Origin: Clostridiales bacterium
Lineage (GTDB): Bacteria; Bacillota; Clostridia; Tissierellales; Sedimentibacteraceae
Assembly (NCBI GenBank): GCA_003483345.1
Contig: DMWH01000122.1
Span: forward strand, 9,426-22,014
Direction: 5' to 3'
DNA length: 12,589 bases
Shown here piece after piece: positions 7,388-12,510 of this stretch; the first letter of the stretch is position 1, and the number at the start of each line of letters is the position of its first letter. Under the pieces are notes generated by a model. The model ran no database searches, was not told the DNA's origin, and worked only from the letters and a program-made list of their open reading frames with translations. The position numbers were made by a program, and so were the translations under genes.

Positions 7388-7966
7388 ATGGATAAGATGT
7401 CGGAACTTTTTATAGAGAAATTCGAGAAAAAGAAAGATACTTATGTAAAAATTGTTGTGTCCCAGCATAAAATTAAAATACTTAAGAATTTCGTTGAGGA
7501 TGTAATTAATGAGAAAAGAAAGGAAAGACATCACAAAATTGATAATTTCCATGAATATAAAAGGTTCTACACGGGGACTCTCGGGGAACTTGCCATAGAA
7601 GAATATCTCGGAATTTCCTTCGTAGATTTCTCCATCGGAGACTCATCCTTCTATAACAAGGCAGACCTTAACAAACTTGGAGTAAATATCGGAGTAAAGA
7701 CGGTGGAATACGGGAAGTTTCCGATAGTGTCAAAGAATCCTGTACGCCCTGAGATAATTAATGTCAAATATAACAATAATACGGTTTATATTTGCGGAAT
7801 TGCAACGATTAATACTTTATTGGCTTATCAGAACGACGACCTGATACTTTCGAGTAAGTTAAGAGCAAGAAACGTCAAAACAGGATTTGAAGGGATAAAT
7901 TCCCTGATTCCCATTGACAGATATTATGATATAAAGAAATTAAGAGTTGTGGAAAACATTCGGTAG
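7388..7966 (+). CDS. unknown protein with weak PD-(D/E)XK-like motifs
   Basis: This protein of 192 residues is not one I recognise with confidence. It has a helical, lysine-rich N-terminus (about 1-55). Next come GTLGELAIEEYLG with Glu67, then KADLNKLG with Asp93 and NIGVKTVEY with Lys104. Glu, Asp and x-V-K in this order resemble the PD-(D/E)XK nuclease core, but the acidic residue expected two before the Lys is Gly102, so the site would be incomplete or different. It has no signal or membrane span, unlike the two upstream genes in the same operon. AAGGAG lies eight bases before the ATG and the gap to the upstream gene is 12 bases. That it is a real gene is firm; the nuclease idea is weak. 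Confidence 0.7.
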   Translation: MDKMSELFIEKFEKKKDTYVKIVVSQHKIKILKNFVEDVINEKRKERHHKIDNFHEYKRFYTGTLGELAIEEYLGISFVDFSIGDSSFYNKADLNKLGVNIGVKTVEYGKFPIVSKNPVRPEIINVKYNNNTVYICGIATINTLLAYQNDDLILSSKLRARNVKTGFEGINSLIPIDRYYDIKKLRVVENIR

Positions 7967-7993
7967 CTGGTGCAGCTTTAAAACAAAATTACA

Positions 7994-8104
7994 GTGATAG
8001 GGAGTATTAAGGATTATAAGAATTCTATAATAAAACGTATAAAGGATCTTAAACAGGTAGAAGAATATTGTGAAAATATAATTAATGAGGCGAAAAACGA
8101 ATAA
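7994..8104 (+). CDS. possible small helical ORF, 36 codons
   Basis: A GTG-initiated frame would give a 36-residue peptide rich in Lys, Ile and Glu (KNSIIKRIKDL, EEYCENIINEAKNE) that could form an amphipathic helix. No ribosome binding site is visible and an in-frame stop lies just upstream. It may be the worn-out end of a gene or noise. The terminator at 8136 would end its transcript. Confidence 0.22.
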   Translation: MIGSIKDYKNSIIKRIKDLKQVEEYCENIINEAKNE

Positions 8105-8135
8105 AAAAAATAAGTCTAAATATCAAAGAGTTGAG

Positions 8136-8176
8136 AAATGGCTGCTTATTGAAGTAAGCCATTTTTAATTTTTTTT
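8136..8176 (+). terminator. intrinsic terminator of the pilin-like operon
   Basis: AAATGGCT (8136-8143) pairs with AGCCATTT (8157-8164), an 8-bp stem with a 13-base loop. A T-rich tract runs to 8176, broken only by AA. Confidence 0.8.
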
Positions 8177-8194
8177 GGGGAGGGGCAAAAGTTA

Positions 8195-8253
8195 GGTCAA
8201 ACATTATTTTAAAAGGTCAGACTTTATTATAAAAGTCAATCTTTGTTTTAAAA
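8195..8253 (+). repeat. three tandem imperfect 20-bp direct repeats
   Basis: Units start at 8195, 8215 and 8234. Each begins with (G/A)GTCA, is AT-rich in the middle and ends in TTTTAAAA or TTATAAAA. The array ends 20 bases before the -35 box at 8274. Such arrays act as activator or repressor sites, or as iterons for a replication protein; no initiator gene is present to favour the latter. Confidence 0.6.
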
Positions 8254-8273
8254 CTACTTTTTTTACAATGTAT

Positions 8274-8303
8274 GGAATAAAAAATTAGCATTTCGCATAT
8301 TAT
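8274..8303 (+). promoter_or_regulatory. shared promoter motif, copy 3 (Cys-motif operon)
   Basis: GGAATA (8274-8279), 14 bases, then CGCATATTAT (8294-8303), the most divergent -10 box of the six. Initiation near 8310 would place the palindrome at 8321-8336 within the leader. Confidence 0.72.
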
Positions 8304-8320
8304 AGATAAAATTCAAAAGG

Positions 8321-8336
8321 AGTGTCCCGGGACACT
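8321..8336. promoter_or_regulatory. 16-bp perfect palindrome, operator or leader hairpin
   Basis: AGTGTCCCGGGACACT is perfectly self-complementary and GC-rich in an AT-rich setting. It lies about 18 bases after the -10 box and 20 bases before the start codon. It could bind a dimeric repressor just downstream of the transcription start. As RNA it would have almost no loop, so a DNA-binding role is more likely. Confidence 0.6.
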
Positions 8337-8356
8337 GATAAGGGAGGAATTATAAC

Positions 8357-8700
8357 ATGGGTTGTAATGGTGAGTGCAACTGCTTGGGTAATTGCAAGGA
8401 GAAAAATGAAGCAAAGGACCTGATGTTAAGCGAAGAGTATGAAAAAAAGAGAAAATGCTTAAAATATTGGGCATCTCAGTTGATGAAATCGTTGAAATTG
8501 TTAATAACGACGCTATCGTGAAGGAAGCCTTAAACTTTGCTGTTTACAAGGCTATGGAAGAAATTCTTGAGAAAAGGGACGTGTTAAATGAAGAGGTTTA
8601 CTGTGAAATCGCAAGGTCCGGAGCAAGACTTCTGCATCTTGTAAAAACCGGGGATTTCATGAAGCTCTTAGTAAAAACCAGACCTTATTTGAAATATTAA
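8357..8700 (+). CDS. small Cys-motif protein, probably made by -1 frameshift
   Basis: The ATG at 8357, with GGGAGGA upstream, opens a frame starting MGCNGECNCLGNCKE (Cys3, 7, 9, 13), which looks metal-binding. The zero frame ends at 8521 after 54 codons, and its last 20 residues look like out-of-frame sequence. The -1 frame is open from 8443 to 8700 and encodes a credible helical domain (KILGISVDEIVEIVNN to TRPYLKY) with no good ribosome binding site of its own. At 8443-8449 the zero frame reads the heptamer A AAA AAG in the correct phase for -1 slippage, the heptamer used by Escherichia coli dnaX. Slippage would give a fused protein of about 114 residues. Alternatives are a base error in the A7 run, a recent indel, or two separate overlapping genes, the second starting at 8455. 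I do not recognise the family. Confidence 0.6.
8443..8449 (+). other. candidate -1 slippery site A AAA AAG
   Basis: The heptamer lies in phase with the frame opened at 8357, and the -1 frame has a stop (TGA at 8440) just before it, so the switch must happen here. Downstream there is only a weak ATGC/GCAT pairing, and upstream only a poor Shine-Dalgarno-like GAAGAG. Stimulatory signals are therefore uncertain. Confidence 0.5.
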
Positions 8701-8712
8701 AAGGAGGAGAAA

Positions 8713-9225
8713 TTGGCAAATCAGGTTGTTCAAATTTCAAGAACCCCTACGTTGGAAAAGATGATAAGAGAAGGCAGGGGCTACAGGACTGAAACTTTTT
8801 CAGGAAGCAAAATAAGAAAAATTGCGGATATCATCAGGGGAGAAATATCATTCGGGAATACTGATGTAATAGAATATCTGCAAAAGAACTGCAATATCCT
8901 GAAAGACTATGTTTATGACAGGACAATACCCGGGAGAATATATTTTGATTACATTGACTTTTGTATAGAAAACGCACCGCATATAGCGGCAGAAATAGAA
9001 GCGTTTTTAAAAGAAGTTTTCAGAGTTGAGGACATTGACGGCTTAGAAGGGATTTGGCTTACCGATCATGAAAATGTGGTAACCCTGTACGGCGGAACGG
9101 ATAATGACATTGACGAATATCTTATCCCGGATGAAAACTTTATTGTAATATCAGATTTGGGAATTGACGGCTCCTTGTTTGTTTTCAATGTCAATAAGGC
9201 AAACATAATTAAAAGAAGGATTTAG
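8713..9225 (+). CDS. unknown acidic protein, 170 residues
   Basis: I do not recognise this protein. It starts at a TTG (8713) with GGAGG five bases upstream, 12 bases after the previous stop, so it belongs to the same operon. The N-terminal third is basic (IREGRGYRTETFSGSKIRKIADIIRG as scattered features), followed by a helical stretch (about 50-105) and an acidic beta-rich C-terminus (EDIDGLEGIWLTD, DNDIDEYLIPDENFIVISDLGIDG). There is no signal peptide or membrane span, so it should be cytoplasmic. The stop codon lies inside a terminator hairpin. It is a real gene by start signal, length and codon pattern; the function is unknown. Confidence 0.72.
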   Translation: MANQVVQISRTPTLEKMIREGRGYRTETFSGSKIRKIADIIRGEISFGNTDVIEYLQKNCNILKDYVYDRTIPGRIYFDYIDFCIENAPHIAAEIEAFLKEVFRVEDIDGLEGIWLTDHENVVTLYGGTDNDIDEYLIPDENFIVISDLGIDGSLFVFNVNKANIIKRRI

Positions 9226-9244
9226 TATTATCCTTCTTTTTTTT
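9211..9244 (+). terminator. intrinsic terminator of the Cys-motif operon
   Basis: An 11-bp perfect stem (9211-9221 with 9230-9240) and an 8-base loop that contains the stop codon of the preceding gene are followed by a T run to 9244. Confidence 0.9.
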
Positions 9245-9271
9245 ATTGTTTAAATGATATTATCGTAAATG

Positions 9272-9293
9272 ATAATGTTACTATAAACATTAT
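9272..9293. repeat. 8-bp inverted repeat in the convergent gap
   Basis: ATAATGTT and AACATTAT flank a 6-base loop. It sits between two convergent terminators and has no T run of its own. Confidence 0.4.
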
Positions 9294-9294
9294 T

Positions 9295-9318
9295 TCTTTT
9301 CCGGTAAGCCGGATAAGA
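9295..9318. repeat. 10-bp inverted repeat in the convergent gap
   Basis: TCTTTTCCGG and CCGGATAAGA pair with one mismatch around the loop TAAG. On the plus strand it leads into an A-run, so it is not a plus-strand terminator. It may be an extra transcription barrier or a protein site. Confidence 0.4.
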
Positions 9319-9350
9319 AAAAAAAGACCGTTAAAAAATAACGATCTTTT
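9318..9350 (-). terminator. intrinsic terminator of the ssb operon
   Basis: On the minus strand, AAAAGATCGTTA pairs with TAACGGTCTTTT over 12 bp with one G-U pair and a TTTTT loop, followed by a T run. On the plus strand the same position would be a C-A mismatch, so the minus direction is favoured. Confidence 0.85.
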
Positions 9351-9917
9351 TTAATTTATAATAGTTCCTCCTGCCGGGACATAAGTATTTATATTTTTGT
9401 CAAAGACAAAGCCGCATTCTTCAGGGGTTGCATTTACAAGTTCGAAACTAAGCTCATATGCTTCTTTGGTAAATTGAGGCATCAGCTGAAACCAGACTTC
9501 AGTATCTTTAAACTTGAATTTCCCTACATTTGCCCCAAAAACATTACTGGAGTAAGAGTACTCGAATTCGACTTTGGGAAATATAAAAGCAAGTTTACGC
9601 ATCAAAGCGGGAACTCCACTGTCAGCCGTGAAGAAAATGATAGCATTATCATCTTCGCAGAGGCGGTTTGAATAAGAGTTCCATTTGGTGCCCCAGTTTT
9701 TGATACACCACTGATACCAGCAATTTCCGGCTCCGTACTTTTTTTCGATTTCTTTAGTTAAGAGTTTCCCGTCATAAACCCACTTCGGCATAGGAGTGAT
9801 TTTATTAAAATCAATCGTTCCGATGCCGTAATCGTTATATTTGACAAATTCAAGAGCCTCTATAATTCTTTCCGGATTTCCCGACATTTTTAATCTGTTT
9901 ATTACTTCGACAGTCAT
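9351..9917 (-). CDS. YubB-like ferredoxin-fold protein (DUF1281/Api92-like)
   Basis: This protein of 188 residues carries the marks of the YubB/Api92 group found on plasmids and phages: FNKITPMP at 37-44, a conserved Trp region WCIKNWGTKWN at 70-80, then FFTADSGVP at 95-103 and a C-terminal beta-rich part. The usual family motif near the end of the third block is T.WS.P, here TADSGVP, so it is a divergent member. The biochemical role of the family is not established; its members are markers of mobile elements. The ATG at 9917 has GGAG seven bases upstream. It is the last gene of the ssb operon and its stop overlaps the terminator. Confidence 0.75.
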   Translation of the reverse strand: MTVEVINRLKMSGNPERIIEALEFVKYNDYGIGTIDFNKITPMPKWVYDGKLLTKEIEKKYGAGNCWYQWCIKNWGTKWNSYSNRLCEDDNAIIFFTADSGVPALMRKLAFIFPKVEFEYSYSSNVFGANVGKFKFKDTEVWFQLMPQFTKEAYELSFELVNATPEECGFVFDKNINTYVPAGGTIIN

Positions 9918-9932
9918 ACAAAATCTCCTTTG

Positions 9933-10121
9933 TTACTGAGACAAGGATTTTTGGATAGAATCAAGTCGGTCTATGATTTCCTTTAACAGCATATCGGTTC
10001 TTGCGGAAGTTACGATTTTTACCGCATCTTCCATAGAAGCAGGATTATCAATATATTTGCTGCTATTGAGCATCCTTGCAACCTTCAGAATATCTTTTGA
10101 CTCCTCAAATAAAGAACTCAT
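9933..10121 (-). CDS. small helical protein, 62 residues
   Basis: I do not recognise this protein. It is predicted to be all-helical and charged (ESKDILKVARML, MEDAVKIV, LLKEIIDRLDSIQKSL), with a C-terminal heptad-like stretch that could form a coiled coil. The start codon overlaps the stop of the previous gene (ATGA), which suggests translational coupling, and GGAG lies six bases upstream. It is followed after 15 bases by the YubB-like gene. It is probably a real small gene. Confidence 0.65.
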   Translation of the reverse strand: MSSLFEESKDILKVARMLNSSKYIDNPASMEDAVKIVTSARTDMLLKEIIDRLDSIQKSLSQ

Positions 10122-10333
10122 TTTTTTCTCCTTGATATCTCAATATGTTTTAATATTTCTTCCGATCCCTGCAACCCCCACCTGATGCAGTGCGGGATTG
10201 TATAGTTTTCACAATGAAAATCATATATTTCATACTGTGTTTCCCTCGATAAAGAGCTGTAGCATTCGTCAAGCTCCTCAAATAGTTTTTTAATTCTGTT
10301 TAATATTACTTTTTCACCTTTTTTAAGCTCCAT
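10118..10333 (-). CDS. small charged protein, 71 residues
   Basis: I do not recognise this protein. It has a helical, Lys/Glu-rich start (about 1-22) and a central part with aromatic and Cys/His residues (YDFHCENYTIPHCIRWG). The end is basic. The spaced Cys and His residues could bind metal, but there is no standard zinc-finger spacing. GGAGG lies five bases before the ATG. It starts 25 bases after the terminator-like hairpin that follows ssb, so it probably depends on readthrough from ssb. Confidence 0.65.
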   Translation of the reverse strand: MELKKGEKVILNRIKKLFEELDECYSSLSRETQYEIYDFHCENYTIPHCIRWGLQGSEEILKHIEISRRKK

Positions 10334-10350
10334 AATTCCTCCTTTACTTA

Positions 10351-10381
10351 GAAAAACAACTCTGCTTAGTAAAGCAGAGTT
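10351..10381 (-). terminator. terminator-like hairpin directly after ssb
   Basis: AACTCTGCTT and AAGCAGAGTT form a perfect 10-bp stem with a 4-base loop (10358-10381). On the minus strand it is followed by GTTGTTTTTC. The T run is imperfect and the next gene has no room for its own promoter, so it is likely a partial terminator that makes ssb more abundant than the genes after it. Confidence 0.75.
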
Positions 10382-10390
10382 ATTGTTTCA

Positions 10391-10879
10391 TTAAAACGGG
10401 ATATCTTCGTCGTCAATATCGAACCCGTCATCACCCAGATGCTCGAAGTAATCTCCATCATCCGGAATGTCCGTTTGAACTGGTGTGCCAGCCTGCGGAT
10501 TTGAATCTGCGGGAGCAGAAGCAGCAATAGCTCCGCCTTCTTTTTTTCCGCCAATAAACTCAATTCTCCTTGCCACCACATCAAGGGTGTATCTTTTTCC
10601 ACCATCCTGAGCGGTGTAGCTTCCGGTCTGAATTCTTCCCTCAACAGCACACATTCTGCCTTTCAGTAGATAGTTGGCACAGTTTTCAGCTTGTTTGCCG
10701 AATACTGTAACAGGGATAAAATCTGCCGTCGGCTGGCCTTTTTGGGCGGCTTCAGCTTTTTTATCTTTAGCCATATCCCTGTCAACAGCCAAAGTCATCT
10801 TTGCTACCGCCGTTCCTGTCGGTGTATACCTCAAATCAGGATCTCTCGTTAACCTTCCTATTAATACTACTGTGTTCAT
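10391..10879 (-). CDS. ssb: single-stranded DNA-binding protein
   Basis: This protein of 162 residues coats single-stranded DNA during replication, repair and transfer and recruits partner proteins through its tail. The OB-fold covers about 1-110, starting MNTVVLIGRLTRDPDLRYTPTG, with an aromatic-poor insert around 38-50 (KDKKAEAAQKGQ). A flexible Gly/Ala/Pro linker follows, and the acidic tail ends DEDIPF, the standard partner-binding tip. Its length is normal for a Firmicutes SSB. GGAGG lies six bases before the ATG. It is not next to rpsF/rpsR as the chromosomal ssb usually is, which supports an element-borne copy. It leads a four-gene minus-strand operon under the shared promoter motif (10937-10966), with a second possible promoter nearer the gene. 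Confidence 0.95.
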   Translation of the reverse strand: MNTVVLIGRLTRDPDLRYTPTGTAVAKMTLAVDRDMAKDKKAEAAQKGQPTADFIPVTVFGKQAENCANYLLKGRMCAVEGRIQTGSYTAQDGGKRYTLDVVARRIEFIGGKKEGGAIAASAPADSNPQAGTPVQTDIPDDGDYFEHLGDDGFDIDDEDIPF

Positions 10880-10902
10880 TAAAAACCTCCTATTTTTTTA
10901 GT

Positions 10903-10917
10903 TTTGTATTATACAAA
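10903..10917 (-). promoter_or_regulatory. TATAAT box within an inverted repeat upstream of ssb
   Basis: On the minus strand, TTTGTAT-A-ATACAAA is an inverted repeat with 7-bp arms, and its centre contains a perfect TATAAT (10908-10913). No good TTGACA lies 17 bases upstream (GTTTTA instead). It could be a weak SigA promoter with an overlapping operator, downstream of the shared promoter. Confidence 0.45.
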
Positions 10918-10936
10918 TCCTCTGATTTTCTAAAAC

Positions 10937-10966
10937 ATAATACGCAGAGAATTAAATTAATATTCC
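10937..10966 (-). promoter_or_regulatory. shared promoter motif, copy 4 (ssb operon)
   Basis: On the minus strand, GGAATA (10966-10961), 14 bases, then TGCGTATTAT (10946-10937). The box is identical to copy 2 although it lies on the opposite strand. Initiation near 10930 would leave a leader of about 50 bases before ssb. Confidence 0.85.
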
Positions 10967-11011
10967 AAAATAAACAAAAAAAATAAAAAAAGTTAAATAT
11001 ATCAGTATTTA

Positions 11012-11041
11012 GGAATAAAAAACATAAATAATACGTATCAT
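11012..11041 (+). promoter_or_regulatory. shared promoter motif, copy 6 (Cys-rich operon)
   Basis: GGAATA (11012-11017, preceded by A as in SigH sites), 14 bases, then TACGTATCAT (11032-11041). It is back to back with copy 4, with 45 bases between the two GGAATA boxes. Initiation near 11048 would leave a leader of about 65 bases before the ATG at 11113. Confidence 0.75.
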
Positions 11042-11112
11042 ATATTAAAAAATTAAGGAGTGAAATCATCACAATCTTAAAACAGTAAATCAAATATGAA
11101 AGGAGAGTTATT

Positions 11113-11304
11113 ATGAAGGGAAGTAATTGTGTTATTGAAGGGGTTAACAAAACTTTATGTAACTTTAATTCGTGTTTAAATTGTGGTTTTGGATCGGAAT
11201 CAATTTATGACAAATGCAGAACATGCACCAATATTAAGTCCGATCAATATGGTCATATTGTGGATGAAAGAGATATTTGTACGAGTTGGAAAGAAAATAG
11301 ATAA
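11113..11304 (+). CDS. small Cys-rich, probably zinc-binding protein
   Basis: This protein of 63 residues has Cys at 6, 16, 21, 24, 35, 38 and 56. Two CxxC pairs (21-24 and 35-38) are 10 residues apart, as in small zinc ribbons. There is no signal peptide, so it should act in the cytoplasm. The ATG has AAAGGAGAG upstream and the gene lies under its own copy of the shared promoter. A small interrupted gene starts four bases after its stop. I recognise the type (small Cys-rich proteins of mobile elements) but not a defined family, and no function can be given. Confidence 0.72.
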   Translation: MKGSNCVIEGVNKTLCNFNSCLNCGFGSESIYDKCRTCTNIKSDQYGHIVDERDICTSWKENR

Positions 11305-11307
11305 GAG

Positions 11308-11559
11308 ATGTGTATGTACGACAAGGAGCAAATTTATGACGAAAAAATAAATCCTTTGATGTCTCAAATAATAAAGATTTGCCAAGAAAACAACATTTAA
11401 GTCTTGGCAAGTTTTACTATAAAGGGAAGGGGCATGGATGATAAGGAAGATATGGAAATTACAATATATCTGCCGTCTAAGGAATACAATTATGATGTAA
11501 TTAAGGACGCAGATAGAGTAAAGGATAAAAGGAGAGTGAGAGAAGAAAAGTATGGATAA
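11308..11559 (+). pseudogene. small conserved-type gene interrupted by an in-frame TAA
   Basis: A single frame runs 83 codons from ATG 11308 to TAA 11557, with one in-frame TAA at 11398-11400 (codon 31). The first part ends EKINPLMSQIIKICQENNI. The part after the stop continues VLASFTIKGRGMDDKED, then EITIYLPSKEYNYDVIKD. This matches my memory of small element proteins with a PLM.QII.IC.ENKIP.LA.F core, in which the stop would sit where Pro is expected. So it is probably one gene broken by a nonsense change, or read through. The second part could also start at ATG 11434, which has AAGGGG upstream. No clear ribosome binding site precedes 11308; the four-base gap after the Cys-rich gene suggests coupling. 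Confidence 0.55.
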
Positions 11560-11565
11560 GAAAAG

Positions 11566-11590
11566 AACCTGCATTTTGCAGGTTTTTTTT
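11566..11590 (+). terminator. intrinsic terminator of the Cys-rich operon
   Basis: AACCTGCA and TGCAGGTT form an 8-bp stem with a TTT loop (11566-11584), followed by a T run to 11590. On the minus strand the hairpin is followed by TTCTTTTC, so it may also serve the convergent gene that ends at 11589. Confidence 0.92.
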
Positions 11591-12479
11591 ATATCTTGAT
11601 TTTTAATTTTCTTGCCGCTTTGTAGAGATTATCTCTTACTATAAGCCAGTTTTTCGTATTGGCATAGTCTTCTTCGGAAAGCTCAAGGGTAATGATGCCG
11701 TTATATCCGTAATTATAAAGCAGTTTCATAATCTCTTCCAGAAGTGAAATCTCACTGTCGGTTTCAAATGGAGTTGCATGATATTTGTATCCGATGCCGT
11801 TACCCCTCATGTTGGATAAATGAACAATGTTTAAGGTCTTGATAAATTTTCTTATATAATCTTCAATGCTGTAAATACTTTCATAGGGAAAATCATCTTT
11901 GTATTTTTCAAGATGTTCAATACTCATAAGCATATGACAGGTATCCAAGACAGTGCCAATGCTTTTGCCTGTTTTTTTATTGAAATATTCAGCAAATTCG
12001 GGAGCAGAAGCATCACAGTTCGTTTTTACACACAACCTTTTGTTGTTATTTCCGAAGGCCACAAGATTCTCAATTGAAGCATTTGAGTGAGAGTATATAT
12101 TAAGAAGTGTATTCAGTCTTTTTACTATTTCCTTTTCCTTGCCGAATTTCTCAAAGGCTCTTAAGTTATAATCCATGTGCATTATCACAGGAATAACCTT
12201 ATTCTGAAACTTTCCCATTTCATCTGCAAGGAAAAACACATCTTCAATTCTTTTATAATTAGTGGTCAGGTCTTCTATGTCATACCCGCAGCAGATAGGG
12301 GAGTGAATAGCTTCAATTTTCATATTAAATTCATTGATAAAAGCCAAATACTTCCCGATGTTTTTATAAAGAGAGGCCATATTTTCATTAGTCAGGTGGA
12401 TTTCAAAGCTGTCAGAGCCCTTAATAACCTTGTCAACGATTTGTTCTCTTTCCAAACCCGTTTTTGAAATTATTTTCAC
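11589..12479 (-). CDS. sugar phosphate isomerase/epimerase-type TIM barrel protein
   Basis: This protein of 296 residues (from the GTG at 12479) belongs to the AP-endonuclease-2/xylose-isomerase-like TIM barrel superfamily. Marks in order are EAIHSP at 56-61, IENL with Glu137, LDTCHM with Asp179 and His182, IVHLSNM with His220, YHATPF with His234, and ITLELSEED with Glu266. These match the metal ligands of the family, which uses zinc or manganese for aldose-ketose isomerisation, epimerisation or abasic-site cleavage. The GTG is preferred because GAGG lies six bases before it and the protein then starts MKIISK, as a first barrel strand. The ATG at 12491 would be only about 13 bases from the predicted transcript start and has no binding site. 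It is a single-gene unit under the shared promoter. A sugar enzyme is the default; a DNA repair role (endonuclease IV-like) is possible given ssb nearby, but the endonuclease IV signature sequences are not evident. Confidence 0.8.
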   Translation of the reverse strand: MKIISKTGLEREQIVDKVIKGSDSFEIHLTNENMASLYKNIGKYLAFINEFNMKIEAIHSPICCGYDIEDLTTNYKRIEDVFFLADEMGKFQNKVIPVIMHMDYNLRAFEKFGKEKEIVKRLNTLLNIYSHSNASIENLVAFGNNNKRLCVKTNCDASAPEFAEYFNKKTGKSIGTVLDTCHMLMSIEHLEKYKDDFPYESIYSIEDYIRKFIKTLNIVHLSNMRGNGIGYKYHATPFETDSEISLLEEIMKLLYNYGYNGIITLELSEEDYANTKNWLIVRDNLYKAARKLKIKI

Positions 12480-12510
12480 ATCGCACCTCATTTCTTATAT
12501 ATTCATTATT

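Larger units (their letters stand above)
7967..8356 (+). other. intergenic region with terminator, tandem repeats and promoter
   Basis: This 390-bp stretch holds, in order, a possible 36-codon ORF (7994-8104), a terminator (8136-8176), three 20-bp direct repeats (8195-8253), a copy of the shared promoter (8274-8303) and a 16-bp palindrome (8321-8336). Apart from the weak small ORF, no coding sequence is supported. Confidence 0.7.

Noticed and set aside
8195..8253. Start of a CRISPR array
   Set aside because: The three units are directly adjacent with no spacers, and are imperfect and short; no cas gene is near.
10890..11150. Minus-strand frame of 86 codons before ssb
   Set aside because: A Phe/Leu/Ile-rich product from AT-rich DNA that overlaps two copies of the shared promoter; no start signal.
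11488..11520. GGAATA inside the interrupted small gene
   Set aside because: No TGCGTAnnAT box follows at 14 bases; it is coding sequence.
11200..11574. Minus-strand frame of 124 codons opposite the Cys-rich operon
   Set aside because: Hydrophobic shadow translation opposite a gene with a proper start; it has no start signal, and the plus strand has a terminator and coding pattern.
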